Source of the DNA: Aedes albopictus
Lineage: Eukaryota; Arthropoda; Insecta; Diptera; Culicidae
Direction of reading: 5' to 3'
DNA length: 64,000 bases
NCBI RefSeq assembly: GCF_035046485.1
Contig: NC_085138.1
Coordinates: forward strand, 275,943,694-276,007,693
The notes under the pieces: generated by a model
The model's input: only the letters and a program-made list of their open reading frames with translations
What the model was told of the DNA's origin: nothing
The model's database searches: none
Program-made: the position numbers and the translations under genes
Part shown: positions 49,030-59,408 of the stretch, one piece after another
Layout of the letters: each line of letters opens with the position of its first letter
How positions within the stretch are numbered: position 1 is the stretch's first letter

Positions 49030-50760
49030 AAAATGTAAGAGTTCTTTCAGGAATTATTAATAAAATTCGTCCAAGAAATTTTATTGGATTTTTTTTATGA
49101 ATTCTTAATGCATTCATTCGAGGTTTCCATCTGTTGATACTATTAAAGATTTACTTAGCGATAACACCAATTTCGTTCGAATATTCTTCACGAAACTTCT
49201 AAGATTTTTTTCTAAGGATTTCAACATTTGTTCCAAATGAGGAACTACAAGAACTTTTTCTTAGATATCTTTTACGATTCATCTAGGAATAACTTCAAGG
49301 ACTTCTTTACAAATTCCTCCATGATTTGTTTCGAAAGTTGCTACAGCGTTTCTGAAGGAAATTATGTATTCCCAAGAATTCCCAAGAATTTCATAGAGTT
49401 TTTAAATATTTCAACAAACGATTGCTCTGGGGCTACCCCACATGATCCCTTGAGCAAATTTCCCAGAGGAATTCTTTAGGAATTCTTTTAAGATTTGTTT
49501 TTAGAAATTTCTGCAAGAATTCTTTTTGCAATGCCACAAATGGTTTTTCTTGAAGTCGTTTCAAGGATTTCTTACGAAGCATTGTTCAAGCATTTCAAAG
49601 ATTTCTTCAGAAGTTCTTCCAATAATTGCTGTATGAAATCGTCCAAAGATTCCTTAGGCATTTTTTTCAATTGCCCTTTCACGATTCAATAATGAATCCT
49701 TTAAGAAATTCCAGAGAAGACTTCTGTTTCTCCAAGGATTTTTTCAAGCTGCGTTACAAGGATTCCTTCAGGGATATCTCAACGTTTTCCTGCAGATAAC
49801 CCTGCAAGGGTGAACGCATTTATCTCCAAAGGAGTCCTGCACAAATTCCCTCAGAGGGTCTTAAAGAGATTCCACCAAGGCTTCCATCTGAAATTTCTCC
49901 ACGGAAATCTATAGAAATTGTTTTGCAAATCAACATCAACGAATTTGAGGGAAATTCTTTGGGGTTTATGCCATTCATTTCTTTGAAAAATAATCTAGGT
50001 ATTCTTCCAAACTTCCCTTTGCCTTCAAAATTTCTTCAGGAATAATTTACGTGATTCCTCATAGTACTTCTAGTAGTTCTACTACTACTTCACAGTACTG
50101 TAGTAATCCGTCAAGAATGTTATCAAAGATATCTCCAAAATCAACCCAATGATATTTTCCGAATACATCTTAGAATTCATCTAGAAGATTCTTCGAGAAT
50201 TCCTTTAAAAATTCCTACTGAACTTCCTGCAAGCATTTTTACAAGGATTCTTTCGGGAATTCTTCTAAAATTCCTTCAGAAAATCTCACAAGAATCCATT
50301 CAAGAGCCATACCTGATCAAGCATGATCTCAGAAATTCATCAAAGGTATTTTCCATGAGGAACTCCTGCAAGATTCCTTCTTAGAGAAGTCTCTAAAAGA
50401 ATCTTGGAGAAATCCCTTAAGGTTCATCTGCAGAATTCGTTGAAGGACTTCATGACATAATCCTCGAAGGACTTTATGAAGGGATCCAAAGAGGTATTCC
50501 TGATGGAATTCTTGGAGGTTTTCCTGAAGGAATCAATTCAAGTATTCAAAAATCAATGCTTGGAAGAATTCCTGAAGCAATCCATGAAAAAGTTCTGAAG
50601 TAAATCTTAGAGGAATTTTTGTGGGAGTCCTTGAAGTAACTGCTAGATAAATCGTAATACATATTCCCGAAGGCAATCTTGCAGAAACCCTTCAAGGAAT
50701 ACTTGGGAAGAAATACTTCATGAAATTGTTGATACATTGATTTCACTTATTTTTCATACG
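49030..50760. repeat. Degenerate GGAATTCC-type array (hAT body, part 3)
   Basis: The same loose word repeats as at 38850 and 46240 (AGGAATTCCTGA, TTCCTTCAG, AAGGATTC). Orientation of the dominant word changes near 50400, where AGGAATTCCTGATGGAATTC predominates. No gene. Confidence 0.6.
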
Positions 50761-51060
50761 AAAGCAAAAAAAAATCGACAAACTATTGTTATTACGGTTT
50801 TGACCTGACATGTGTTCAGATATTAATTTTCATAACTGCGGCCCCTGAATTTCAGCTGCTACTTTAAGCTAAGTCAACAACTATGTTTGGTCCTGTAATT
50901 AGGATACCAGGGACGTTTTCACAATGCTCATGAATTTTACTTCCATATCGATACTGAATTTCATAAAATAAAATTTAAATTCTAACTAGTGTTAAAAAAC
51001 CTTCCTTGATTTGGAGGCCCCCTGAAATCGGGGGCCCGGTGCGGACCGCACCCATCGCAC
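50761..51060. other. hAT right subterminal region
   Basis: Non-repetitive AT-rich DNA followed by the GC-rich subterminal block CCCCCGATTTCAGGGGGCC (on the complement) leading into GCTACGCCACTG. No gene. Confidence 0.5.
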
Positions 51061-51079
51061 CCCCCTTGCTACGCCACTG

Positions 51080-51710
51080 GATAGACGGGGATACCTAAGA
51101 GGTTGTGGAGGAATTCGTCTACCTCGGATCCTTACTGACGGCTGACAGCAACGTGAGCCGTGAAATTCGGAGGCACATCTCCAGCGGAAGTCGGGCCTAC
51201 TACGGGCTCCAGAAGAAACTGCGGTCGAAAAAGATTCACCCACGCACCAAATGCACCATGTACAAAACGCTAATAAGACCGGTGGTCCTCTACGGGCACG
51301 ACACATGGACCATGCTCGAGGAGGACATGCAAGCACTCGAAGTTTTCGAGCGACGCGTGCTAAGGATGATCTTCGCCGGTGTGCAGGAGAACGGTGTGTG
51401 GCGGAGAAGGATGAACCACGAGCTTGCTGCAGTTTACGGCGAACCCAGCATCCAGAAGGTAGTCAAAGCCGGAAGGATACGGTGGGCAGGGCATGTTTCA
51501 AGAATGCCGGACAATAACCCTGCAAAGCTGGTGTTTGCAACTGATCCGGTTGGCACAAGAAGGCGTGGAGCGCAGAGAGCACGATGGGCGGACCAGGTGG
51601 AGCGTGACCTGGCGAGCATTGGGCGCGACCGAGAATGGAGAGCGGCAGCCACAAACCGAGTATTGTGGCGTACTATTGTTGATTATGTCTTGTCTTAATG
51701 ATGTTGAACA
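51080..51710 (+). mobile_element. RTE retrotransposon copy 3, 3' part
   Basis: Continues the RTE cut at 38625. GATAGACGGGGATACC is followed by a TAA stop and then about 197 codons from EEFVYLGSLLTADSNVSRE through RPVVLYGHDTWTMLEEDM, RMIFAGVQENGVWRRRMN and RIRWAGHVSRMPDN to a terminus of IVDYVLS (stop near 51698), followed by the short tail AACAAATAAACGTATG. It matches the C-terminal half of the open copy closely. Confidence 0.92.
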
Positions 51711-52160
51711 AATAAACGTATGGGGTATTGACCACTGTCGAAGTTCGGTCCTCAGAAGTTCATCACATCAATGTCACCCTAGAAGTGCCGACCATCTACC
51801 CTAACATGTTCTGATAGGATGCAAGTTTTACCATTTGGGTAAAACTAATACTTAAATCCTCCTCGCCGAAGATCACTAGTCTCAGGCCGTTGACGTATAC
51901 GTAGCGGGTGAGGATATCATCACATTTAATGAAACGGTTAAAGAAAGTTCTTGCGCTTTCAATTTGTTAGATGATATTACACTCAAAAAAGTTCAACAGG
52001 TTTCAAAAACTCCTCCTGACGAAGAGAATAAAACTCCCGAAAATACGCAAGTTCCCCTAAATGAATATAAAATGGAAATGGGCCAATCGTCAAGATGGCT
52101 GCAATATGGCTTCTGTGTGAAATCTTCCCAACAATATCAAACCATTGTTCAACGTTTCAT
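51711..52160. other. Upstream spacer of gene D, nothing recognised
   Basis: No coding exon could be supported. A short open frame at 51964-52188 lacks motifs. Distal regulatory sequence of gene D may lie here. Confidence 0.3.
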
Positions 52161-52274
52161 CGATGAGATAAGCTTATCAGTCCGATGAACCATCATGTGG
52201 CTTAAAATGTCAATGCATGGATTTGAACGACATCGTCGAGTGCAAACTGACTAGGACAACAGAGCAGGGCCATA
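52161..52274 (+). promoter_or_regulatory. Promoter and 5' UTR of gene D with palindromic GATA pair
   Basis: AGATAAGCTTATCA at 52166-52179 is a perfect GATA-factor palindrome about 95 bp before the ATG, followed at once by TCAGTC, an initiator-like sequence. The leader would then be about 97 nt and carries short upstream ATGs. Inference from motif and position. Confidence 0.45.
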
Positions 52275-53345
52275 ATGTTGTCGCTACGGCCAATAGCCGC
52301 CGACCTAGCGGACGTAGCGAAGAACGACCTGAACGAAGATCCAAGTCAGTTGGAAAGTCATTTGAGTGTGATTCGTAATTGGTTGAAAGAATGCAAACAT
52401 TTTCACGGTTCGCTGGATGATCAGATTCTGTTGGCATTCCTTAGGGGGTGCAAATTCAGTTTGGAAAAAGTGAAGGAAAAATTGGCGCTATTTTACTGGA
52501 TCAGAACAACTCTACCGGAAGTTACTCAAAACAGAGATCCATACGACGACCATGTACTGGAAGTGATACGTTTGGGGTGAATACTTTTAGAAATGGAAAC
52601 AGTAAGTTTCACCTAATCACGTCGTATTTTTTACAGTGTGGGAATTCCACTTCCCAAAACAGTGAACCCAACGGATCCGAAGATTTTTGTAATTCGAGTG
52701 GCCCAGTTTGATCTGACGAAAATCACCTTCGCCGATGTGATAAAAGGAGGAACGCTTATTAATGATGTCCTGATGAGAGATGACGACCAGATGGTTATTT
52801 GTGGAATGATTCTGGTCATCGATTTGGCAGGCGTAACTGCAAATCATCTATTCCAGTTTGATTTTGAGTTCTTGAAGCAAGTAGCTGTCCTATACCAAGA
52901 TGCAAGCCCTCTTCGCATGCAAGGTATTCATATCTTAAACCCACCACCAGGAATGCAAACTGTGGTAAACATGTTCAATAGCCTGCTCTCTACTAAAAAT
53001 AAAAATAAAAGGGTAAAGGCATTCGTCGATTGGGATCTGTTCACGTTAGTAATTTCTCCTATTTTGTTCCAGATATTTGTACATGGCAGTAATTTGGAGT
53101 CTCTGCATAATCACTTGGCGAAACATGTTCTTCCAAAGGAATACGGTGGCACACTAGGGCCAATACAAACGTTCGTCGAAGAATGGGAATTGAAACTGAA
53201 AGCCAATAGAGATTATCTACTCGAGATGTCCGATTTACGTGACACAAAGACATCAGCTCCACAGTCACCTTCGGTTTTCTCGCCTACCAGCAAAAACACA
53301 TTCTTCGGGCTGGATGGCTCGTTTAGGCGACTTGAGTTAGATTGA
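52275..53345 (+). CDS. CRAL-TRIO domain protein D (alpha-tocopherol-transfer-protein-like)
   Basis: Model: join(52275..52576, 52637..53012, 53073..53345), 316 aa. The only cluster member on the plus strand. Start MLSLRPIAADLADVAKNDLN fits the family. DDQILLAFLRGCKFSLEKVK marks the N-terminal helical region; LGVGIPLPK spans the phase-2 intron shared with C and E. The lipid-binding domain has LVIDLAGVTANHLFQFDFEF and QGIHILNPPPGMQT, then IFVHGSNLES, LPKEYGG (247-252) and the tail FFGLDGSFRRLELD. The second intron (GTAAAG to TTCCAG, 60 bp) is a multiple of three with no stop, so an unspliced form would add 20 residues; the paralogues show it is normally removed. The RPGRPK segment of A, B and E is replaced by a Ser/Pro-rich stretch. 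Presumed cytosolic carrier of a hydrophobic ligand. Confidence 0.9.
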
Positions 53346-53469
53346 GTGAGAGAAGTGATAATAAAACTTGATTCATTGAAAAGAACGTAGGGTGGCTTCT
53401 ATTTTTGTCTGTTTTCCGCTATAACTCAGTGAAATTTAAACCAATTGACACAATTTTTGGGGTTCTATA

Positions 53470-53650
53470 ACATTTACCCGAAAACCATTTACCCGAAAGA
53501 CATTTACCCGAAAACCATTTACCCGAATGTAACATATACCCGAATGCCAAATACCCGAATGCGACATTTACCCGAACGCGACTTTTACCCGAATGCGACA
53601 CTTACCCGAATGCGACACTTACCCGAATGCGACATTTACCCGAATAGTTT
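53470..53650 (+). repeat. Tandem array of CATTTACCCGAANNN units (left)
   Basis: About 11 copies of a 15-17-bp unit with invariant ACCCGAA and variable spacer (AAAC, AAGA, TGTAA, TGCGA). Units nearest the end are 15 bp; inner ones 17 bp. Confidence 0.9.
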
Positions 53651-55133
53651 ATTACTGTGCACAAATTATGATTTTGTGAATAAAGTTCACTTATTTTGTT
53701 CAATTTAAAAAGTGCATGTATTATTTTGTATTGTGGATCAGAAAAGCATTTTGAATATCAAGTTCCTCAAGAACCCATTTTATCAAATTTTCCCTGAAAT
53801 GATCTGCGATAGGAGTTCACAGGGCATATGCTTGAATAAAACTCATAACTGCAGCTTACCTTTGTCATGTTAACACTGTTAGCGTTCACTCTAGATATTT
53901 ACCCTTCTTTGATTCATATGCTGTTCTTTTGATAAGCAAAGAACAGTTTATGATTTAAAGAAGAGGAAATCTCTGTTTGAAGGCCAAATGGTCATAAGTT
54001 CGAAACGATTAAAAAACAGTCCTCGGAAAATCAACATATCATTAGAAAATAATATTTGACAGAAAAGTTTGCAGATTGTTCACCAAACAGAACATCCCAT
54101 TATTAAAAGAAGGAAAAAATCTTAGATGTAGACTTGGAATCCATCACTCAATCATGTAAGAGTGTAATTTAAAAGAACATCATATAATCTAAACAAGGAC
54201 AAAACTTATATGCATCCCAACTAACAATGGTAGCTGAATAACAGCTTATTCAATCAAAATTGCAAAAAATAAGCTTATGAATGGCTTATTCTTCTATTGT
54301 ACAGCATCAGTGTTTGTTGTGCAGTTAGTAGTTCGAACGCCAACAAAATATGCAGCAGTGTAACTCGAAAGAACAGCCTTTGAAGAGAAGAAGGGAAAAT
54401 CTCCGAAGGATAAGTAATAGTTTGGCCACAAAACAACACAGTGATACTATGTCTGTTAAAGAAACTCTACCCCCTTACCCCAAATGCCATCATAACCTCG
54501 AATAGGACATTATTCCAAAAGCCATTTCCCCGCATGGGTCATCACCCCGATAGATAAGTAAAATAGTTCCCTAAAGGATATAGGTAGAAAGATGGATTCA
54601 CGGGTCTCCTATGGAGTTAGTAGTTCATCCGCAACAAACTAAATAACATTTCAACTCCAACTCGAAAAAGTAGCCTCTTTTGAAAAGAATGAATACATTC
54701 TATGGAGAAATTACCAGTTTAGTCAGTACCAGCTGACCAACTCATCAACAGTTCACGAGTGGACAATGTGAATTCGAAAGAACAGCCTATTTTAAAAAGA
54801 AGGCAAATCTTAGAAGAAGTGGATAATACTTGCGGTATGGCTGCCAGTTTGTGACCGTGTATATAAGTAGCTAATTTTGCATTTTTTGGGCGACCTCCTG
54901 ATTGATTCGGATTGGCGTTCGGGCTAATTGGATGGAGCCGTAAAAGAACAGAATATCAACAAAAATCCTTTGATTAAAATAGCATTGGGACAGCCAGTTG
55001 GTCCTGTACCAGAGTGCTTGATGATCACTCAGTCTGATTATTATTAGGTCTAACCAAAGCCTGCCATATGATACCGGGCCATAACATATTTATTATTGAA
55101 AAATCATATGGGGATCAAGTACACATTTTTTAT

Positions 55134-55275
55134 ATTTTTCGGGTAAATGTCGCATTCGGGTAAATGTCGCAATCGGGTATTTGTCGCATTCGGGTATTTG
55201 TCGCAATCGGGTAAATGACGTTCGGGTAAATGTCATTCGGGAAAATGTCTTTCGGGTAAATGGTTTTCGGGTAAA
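55134..55275 (-). repeat. Tandem array of TTCGGGTAAATG units (right, inverted)
   Basis: About 9 units, mirror image of the left array, including the same change from 15-bp outer to 17-bp inner units. Two inner units read CGGGTATTTG. Confidence 0.9.
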
Positions 55276-55425
55276 TGTTATAGAACCATTTTTGGAATGC
55301 GATGGGATAGGTATAGTATTTACCCGTGTACAACATTTCAAGTCAATTGGTTCAAAATTGACTGAGTTATAGATAGTGGAAACAGACGAATATAGAAGCC
55401 ACCGCTCAATAGGCGCGATAGCCTA

Positions 55426-55688
55426 TACAACGAGTAGGAAACGATGAATTATTTCTATAAGCTGGGGAGGCTAGGTGTGGGTACACTAGAGACTTTCTTA
55501 GTTTGTCTGTTACTTTAAGGAAAACGTACAACTAGATTCGTTTTTTACACAGAATGTCAGGCAAACATGTATTGCAAGTTCATACATAAAGCCTGTATCC
55601 GCAATAATCGGGACACAGAAGTACGGCTGTAGCTCTGTAATGAATCGGTAAAATTGGCCAAAAAATTGACTGAGAACTCTTTGGTGTA
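55426..55688. other. Spacer, nothing recognised
   Basis: Short unremarkable DNA between two elements. Confidence 0.3.
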
Positions 55689-56602
55689 GAGTAAAGTGGG
55701 GCAAAAGTTCGAGTGGGGCAAAAGTTTCTTTTGAAGTTTTCAGCTCAATTCAAATTATTTCTTTCGGGTGTCAAGGTTGTTCGAAGCCTTTTTGAAATAG
55801 AGTCTTTCACTACAAAAATTATAAAAAATAATCAATATTTTGAAAAGTTGTGATAAAATGTTGGTTTTTGATCCAAAAATTGTAATATGCGATGGTCCTT
55901 CCAACGCATGGAATGGAATTGTAATGAAATCGAATTCGATATTTTATTTTGGGGCGTAACTGGGTATATTTTGAAGATGCTTTAGTATGTATAACTTTTT
56001 GCAAAAAGGATTTGGAAATCATAGTTTAGTTTACACATAGTGGGGCAAAAGTTCGAATTGTGGGGCAAGAGTTCGAGTCATGCAGCAACTTTATATTAAA
56101 ACCTAAAATTGCGCAAAAAGTACATATTATCTCCAAAAATGATGAAATTAGTGAGAAAATTCGATCGAAGTTGAAAAAACCAGTTGTTTCATCTGAATTT
56201 GGCGGAAAACTTCTAATTTTTGGTATAGTAAATTTGACCCTGATTTGGGTAACATCCAGATCAAACTTTAAAGTGTATTTCAGTTCCAACATCAAATATT
56301 AATTGGTTTTAGGTATTCAGAATAGGAAAGTGTCAAAATAGTGTGCTACGGTTTGTGCAATCCCACAAACACTTGACTCGAACTTTTGCCCCAGTGGTGA
56401 GGCAAGAGTTCGAATTAGACACACACATACAAAAAGTGTTTCAGCTCCAAATTAAAATGACATTTGGCGTAACTATATTTAGCAAATATTTAGCTCATGG
56501 ATGGTAGAATCATCACACGGTATTCATTTATTTTTATCTGCTTCGATTTCTTGAAAAAAGTTGAATTTTCAACTAAGGTCGAACTTTTGCCCCACCTTAC
56601 TC
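55689..56602. mobile_element. TA-flanked element, 914 bp, ends GAGTAAAGTGGGGCAAAAGT
   Basis: TA at 55687-55688 and 56603-56604; ends GAGTAAAGTGGGGCAAAAGT and the complement of GAGTAAGGTGGGGCAAAAGT. GGGGCAAAAGTTCGA or GGCAAGAGTTCGA recurs at about 55713, 56042, 56062, 56378 (inverted) and 56400. No transposase frame. Confidence 0.82.
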
Positions 56603-56604
56603 TA

Positions 56605-57130
56605 TGTTTATTATTTATGCCAAATTTCATAAAAATCGATGCATTACTTTTAACTATGGATGAAAATCAAACAGACGTAGTTTTTATGATTTTGTACAAT
56701 CATGACCAATTTTCATTCGCTAATAGATGGTTCTTTTGCGATACAGCTCAAAGTTCTGTGATGATAATTACACGCAGAAAAATATATATTAAATTCAAAA
56801 ATAAACGACTTTGAAATAAAGAAAAATAATCATTGATCCACGGCCTAAGTGCGATTTTCATTGAATCAATGACTTCCGAGTATTTGCTTCAAAGTACTTT
56901 TGTTTTTGTTTTTAAGTCGAGCTTTCGTTCGCCGGATCGTAAATTCAAAGTATAATAATATTTGATTCTAATATTTTATTTATTTGAAACAAATACATCA
57001 CTACTTTATTTTAAAAGCATTTATTTATTGAAACAAAAAACACATATTTTAGAATTAAAGTCAAAATATATTTGATTTAAAAATAATATTTTTTGATAGT
57101 AATATCTTTCTAAAAGATCGTCAAATATTT
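56605..57130. other. AT-rich spacer, nothing recognised
   Basis: Runs of ATATTTGATT and similar words; no gene supported. Confidence 0.3.
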
Positions 57131-57223
57131 AACCTGCTTGGACTGAATATGATCTAATAACTATTGAGAGCATGTGATCGTCATGCTCTCATTAATTATA
57201 AGATCATATTCAGTCCAAGCAGA
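57131..57223. repeat. 93-bp hairpin
   Basis: ACCTGCTTGGACTGAATATGATC...GAGAGCATG pairs with CATGCTCTC...GATCATATTCAGTCCAAGCAG (about 40-bp arms, short loop). Likely a small MITE. Confidence 0.7.
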
Positions 57224-57527
57224 TAATCCAATAACAAATCAAAATACTTTTAGGAAACAATATTCTTATACATATTCTCATAATTTCATAATATTTGCTG
57301 GTGAAGTAAGTTGCTGTACAGTTGCCCTTTGTTATTGTCGTCGCGGTTGAAACCCGAAGTATCCCCACACGCGACAATCTATTATGTCGATATTTCTTCA
57401 AATCCATGCGTAAAACCTAACGCCGGACGTAGCAAATTCGGCGTAAGGTCTTGGAGAGTGGCGGAAGATTCTAAGAAAAAAAGTTCCATCGAGAAAAAAA
57501 AACTGGTGAAAAGCAACAGGTGCTTAC

Positions 57528-57713
57528 CAGGCCTTTCTCTATTCGTTAATGTCGCAGATGCGCTTCATATATTCATCTAGGAACGGCTACAGTATTAGGG
57601 CCTTAGCTTCCTTGCAGGTCAACTGAGTAGCCATTATCTGGAAGAAATTAAATGTTTTTCAATTTTTCAATTAAATAATAGGTTTCACATTATCTTACTT
57701 ACCTGTGAAGGCT
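57528..57713 (-). pseudogene. Spliced, gene-like minus-strand fragment with stops
   Basis: On the minus strand an exon ending at 57713 has donor GTAAGTAAG; a 75-bp intron ends TTTCTTCCAG at 57638; the next exon begins ATAATGG and reads MATQLTCKEAKALIL, stop, PFLDEYMKRICDINE, stop, RKAW, then a donor GTAAGC at 57527. Clean splice sites and codon-like text with two in-frame stops suggest a recently broken gene, or sequence errors. The protein family was not recognised. Confidence 0.3.
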
Positions 57714-57992
57714 TTCACTATAATATCCGACTATAATAACAACAAACCAAACAGTTTCAATGCGTTTTACGTTTCTAAATCACACGTACCAAGCATCACA
57801 ACTAACGATCTCTTCTACAATTTCGTTCACCGAATCAGTTTTATTTTTTTTCTGACAATAGAAACAAAATGACGGCAGACTCACTTGAGCAAAAAACCTA
57901 CATTTATTTCAAAGTAGCAATTTTTTTGAATCAAAGACACAACGACTTCGTTTCTAATGAACTTATTTTAGAATCAAAGTTGTTTAGTATTA

Positions 57993-59406
57993 GGGTAAGT
58001 GTACCAATTATGGCACTACCTAAGGAAAGCTATTTATACAAAAATAAGAAGAAGATCAACGAATGTCATCAATGTGTTAAAAGATAGCTTAGTTTCCATA
58101 CTTTACAGGAAAAATATAGAAACGGAATCAAAACTACAGGGGATAGACAAAATGATCGGGACAGGCAAAATTTTCACTTTTCAAAAAATGTTTAATTAGC
58201 TGTAACTATTCGAAAAGTGCATCAAATATTCTCAAATTTTTACTGTAAGTACTTCAACTAGTTGTGTATCAGTGGACAAAATTTGGAAAAGATCGGACAA
58301 TTCTTCACGAAGTTATAAAGATTTTTGAAAATGGTAAAATTATCCGATAGCCAACTTTGAGCTGTTATATCTCCGGATTCAATTAACCGAATGTAATGAA
58401 ATTTTGACCATTAATGACTTATATAATGAGCTATGAAAAACCATTGACTTAACTTAATATTCTTAAAACGGAAGAAAATTATAACGATTAGATTATTTTT
58501 CTAATAAAACTCCAAATTATTCAAAACATCAACATCGTTTCAAAATTCAAGATGCAAATTATAGTTCATTTAGTTTCCCTCTAATTGACTTATATATAAA
58601 TGCGTTTTGAAGGAAAGTAACAACATAGCCGCCAATAAATTGAAAAAGTAATGGGATGCATAATAAAAATAGACCAATTTAGTAAAAAATCGTGAAAAAA
58701 ATTAAATCGCTATAACTTTTTCGCTTGTTAAAAATTTCAAGTTAAGTCAAATGTTTTCCAGAGTTCATTATATAAGTCACGAATGGTCAAAATTTCATTG
58801 CAATCAGATCATTGAATCCGGAGGTATAACAGCTCAAAGTTGGCTATCGGATAATTTTATCTTTTTCAAAAATCTTTATAACTTCGTGAAGAATTGTCCG
58901 ATCTTTTCCAAATTTTGTCCAATGATACACAACTAGTTGAAGAACTTACAGTAAAAATTTGAGAATATTCGATGCACTTTTCGAAAAGTTACAGCTAGTT
59001 GAACATTTTTTGTAAAGTGAAAATTTTGCCTGTCCCGATCATTTTGTCTATCCCCTGTACTTTTAGTATTTATTACAGCGTGTGCCAATGATAGGAACCC
59101 TGTACCAGTTATGGTTACATTTTTTAACTTCGGTTCCTTTTCGCATTATTTGCATTCATTCCTTATGGGGTTAGCCATAATTGGTACGCTATGGCGAAAA
59201 AGGGTGCAAGGAAGCCGAAATTTTAAGGAAAATGATTTATTTCTACCACGATTTGAGCAAAATGTGGAGTTTAAATGAGTGCGACCATCTTCTGTGAACG
59301 TGATCTGTTGTTCACAATTTTTTTTCTTGTTGATTGACATCGTTAAAGGGTGAAAATCAACTATGGCGAATAATTGGTACTATAGCCATAATTGGTACAC
59401 TTACCC
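57993..59406. mobile_element. TA-flanked element, ends GGGTAAGTGTACCAATTATG
   Basis: TA at 57991-57992 and 59407-59408; ends GGGTAAGTGTACCAATTATG and CATAATTGGTACACTTACCC are exact complements, with further copies of CCATAATTGGTAC inside. A 921-bp element (58137-59057) is nested in it, so its own length is about 490 bp. Same end type as 29100-29592. Confidence 0.85.
58137..59057. mobile_element. TA-flanked foldback element, 921 bp (copy 2)
   Basis: TA at 58135-58136 and 59058-59059. Ends CAGGGGATAGACAAAATGAT and its complement; long inverted arms. Same length as copy 1 (11602-12522) and similar throughout by eye, so both derive from one source. No transposase. Confidence 0.88.
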
Positions 59407-59408
59407 TA

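Larger units (their letters stand above)
38626..51079. mobile_element. 12.45-kb composite element with hAT-type termini
   Basis: Exact 8-bp duplication GATAGACG on each side (38618-38625, 51080-51087); ends CAGTGGCGTAGC and GCTACGCCACTG are perfect 12-bp inverted repeats. Beyond them both ends carry the related block GGGGACCCGGTGCGG / CCGCACCGGGCCCCC. An 8-bp TSD with CAGTGGCG ends is the hAT signature. Excising it rejoins the RTE frame at VTIDGD. No hAT transposase is visible. The body is mostly degenerate GGAATTCC-type repeat with four independent insertions, so it is a non-autonomous element swollen by nesting. Confidence 0.9.
53461..55287. mobile_element. 1.83-kb element with array-type inverted ends and 8-bp TSD
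   Basis: Flanked by ATTTTTGG (53453-53460, 55288-55295); the other MITE copy has the empty site. Ends GGTTCTATAACATTTACCCG and its exact complement lead into tandem arrays of a TTACCCGAA unit: about 11 units at 53470-53650 and about 9 inverted units at 55134-55275. The interior is non-coding, with a diffuse repeat (AAAGAACAGCCT...AAGAAGGGAAAATCT) near 53945, 54090, 54370, 54660 and 54790. TSD length fits hAT or P-type transposons, but no transposase is present. Confidence 0.85.
53391..55425. mobile_element. TA-type MITE (same family as 24463-24677), split by another element
   Basis: The left part begins GGTGGCTTCTATTTTTGTCT (outer end lost); the right part ends GAATATAGAAGCCACCGCTC...GGCGCGATA. 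With 53461-55287 removed it aligns along its length to the 215-bp copy at 24463-24677 (ATAACTCAGT, CAATTGACACAA, GGGATAGGTATAGTAT). It starts about 45 bp after the gene D stop, so it may lie in the 3' UTR. Confidence 0.85.

Noticed and set aside
53470..55275. CRISPR-like arrays or a repeat protein (IYPK repeats)
   Set aside because: Units are contiguous with tiny variable linkers rather than spacers, they are mirrored at both ends of a TSD-flanked element, and the host is an animal; the peptide repeat is only the DNA repeat translated.
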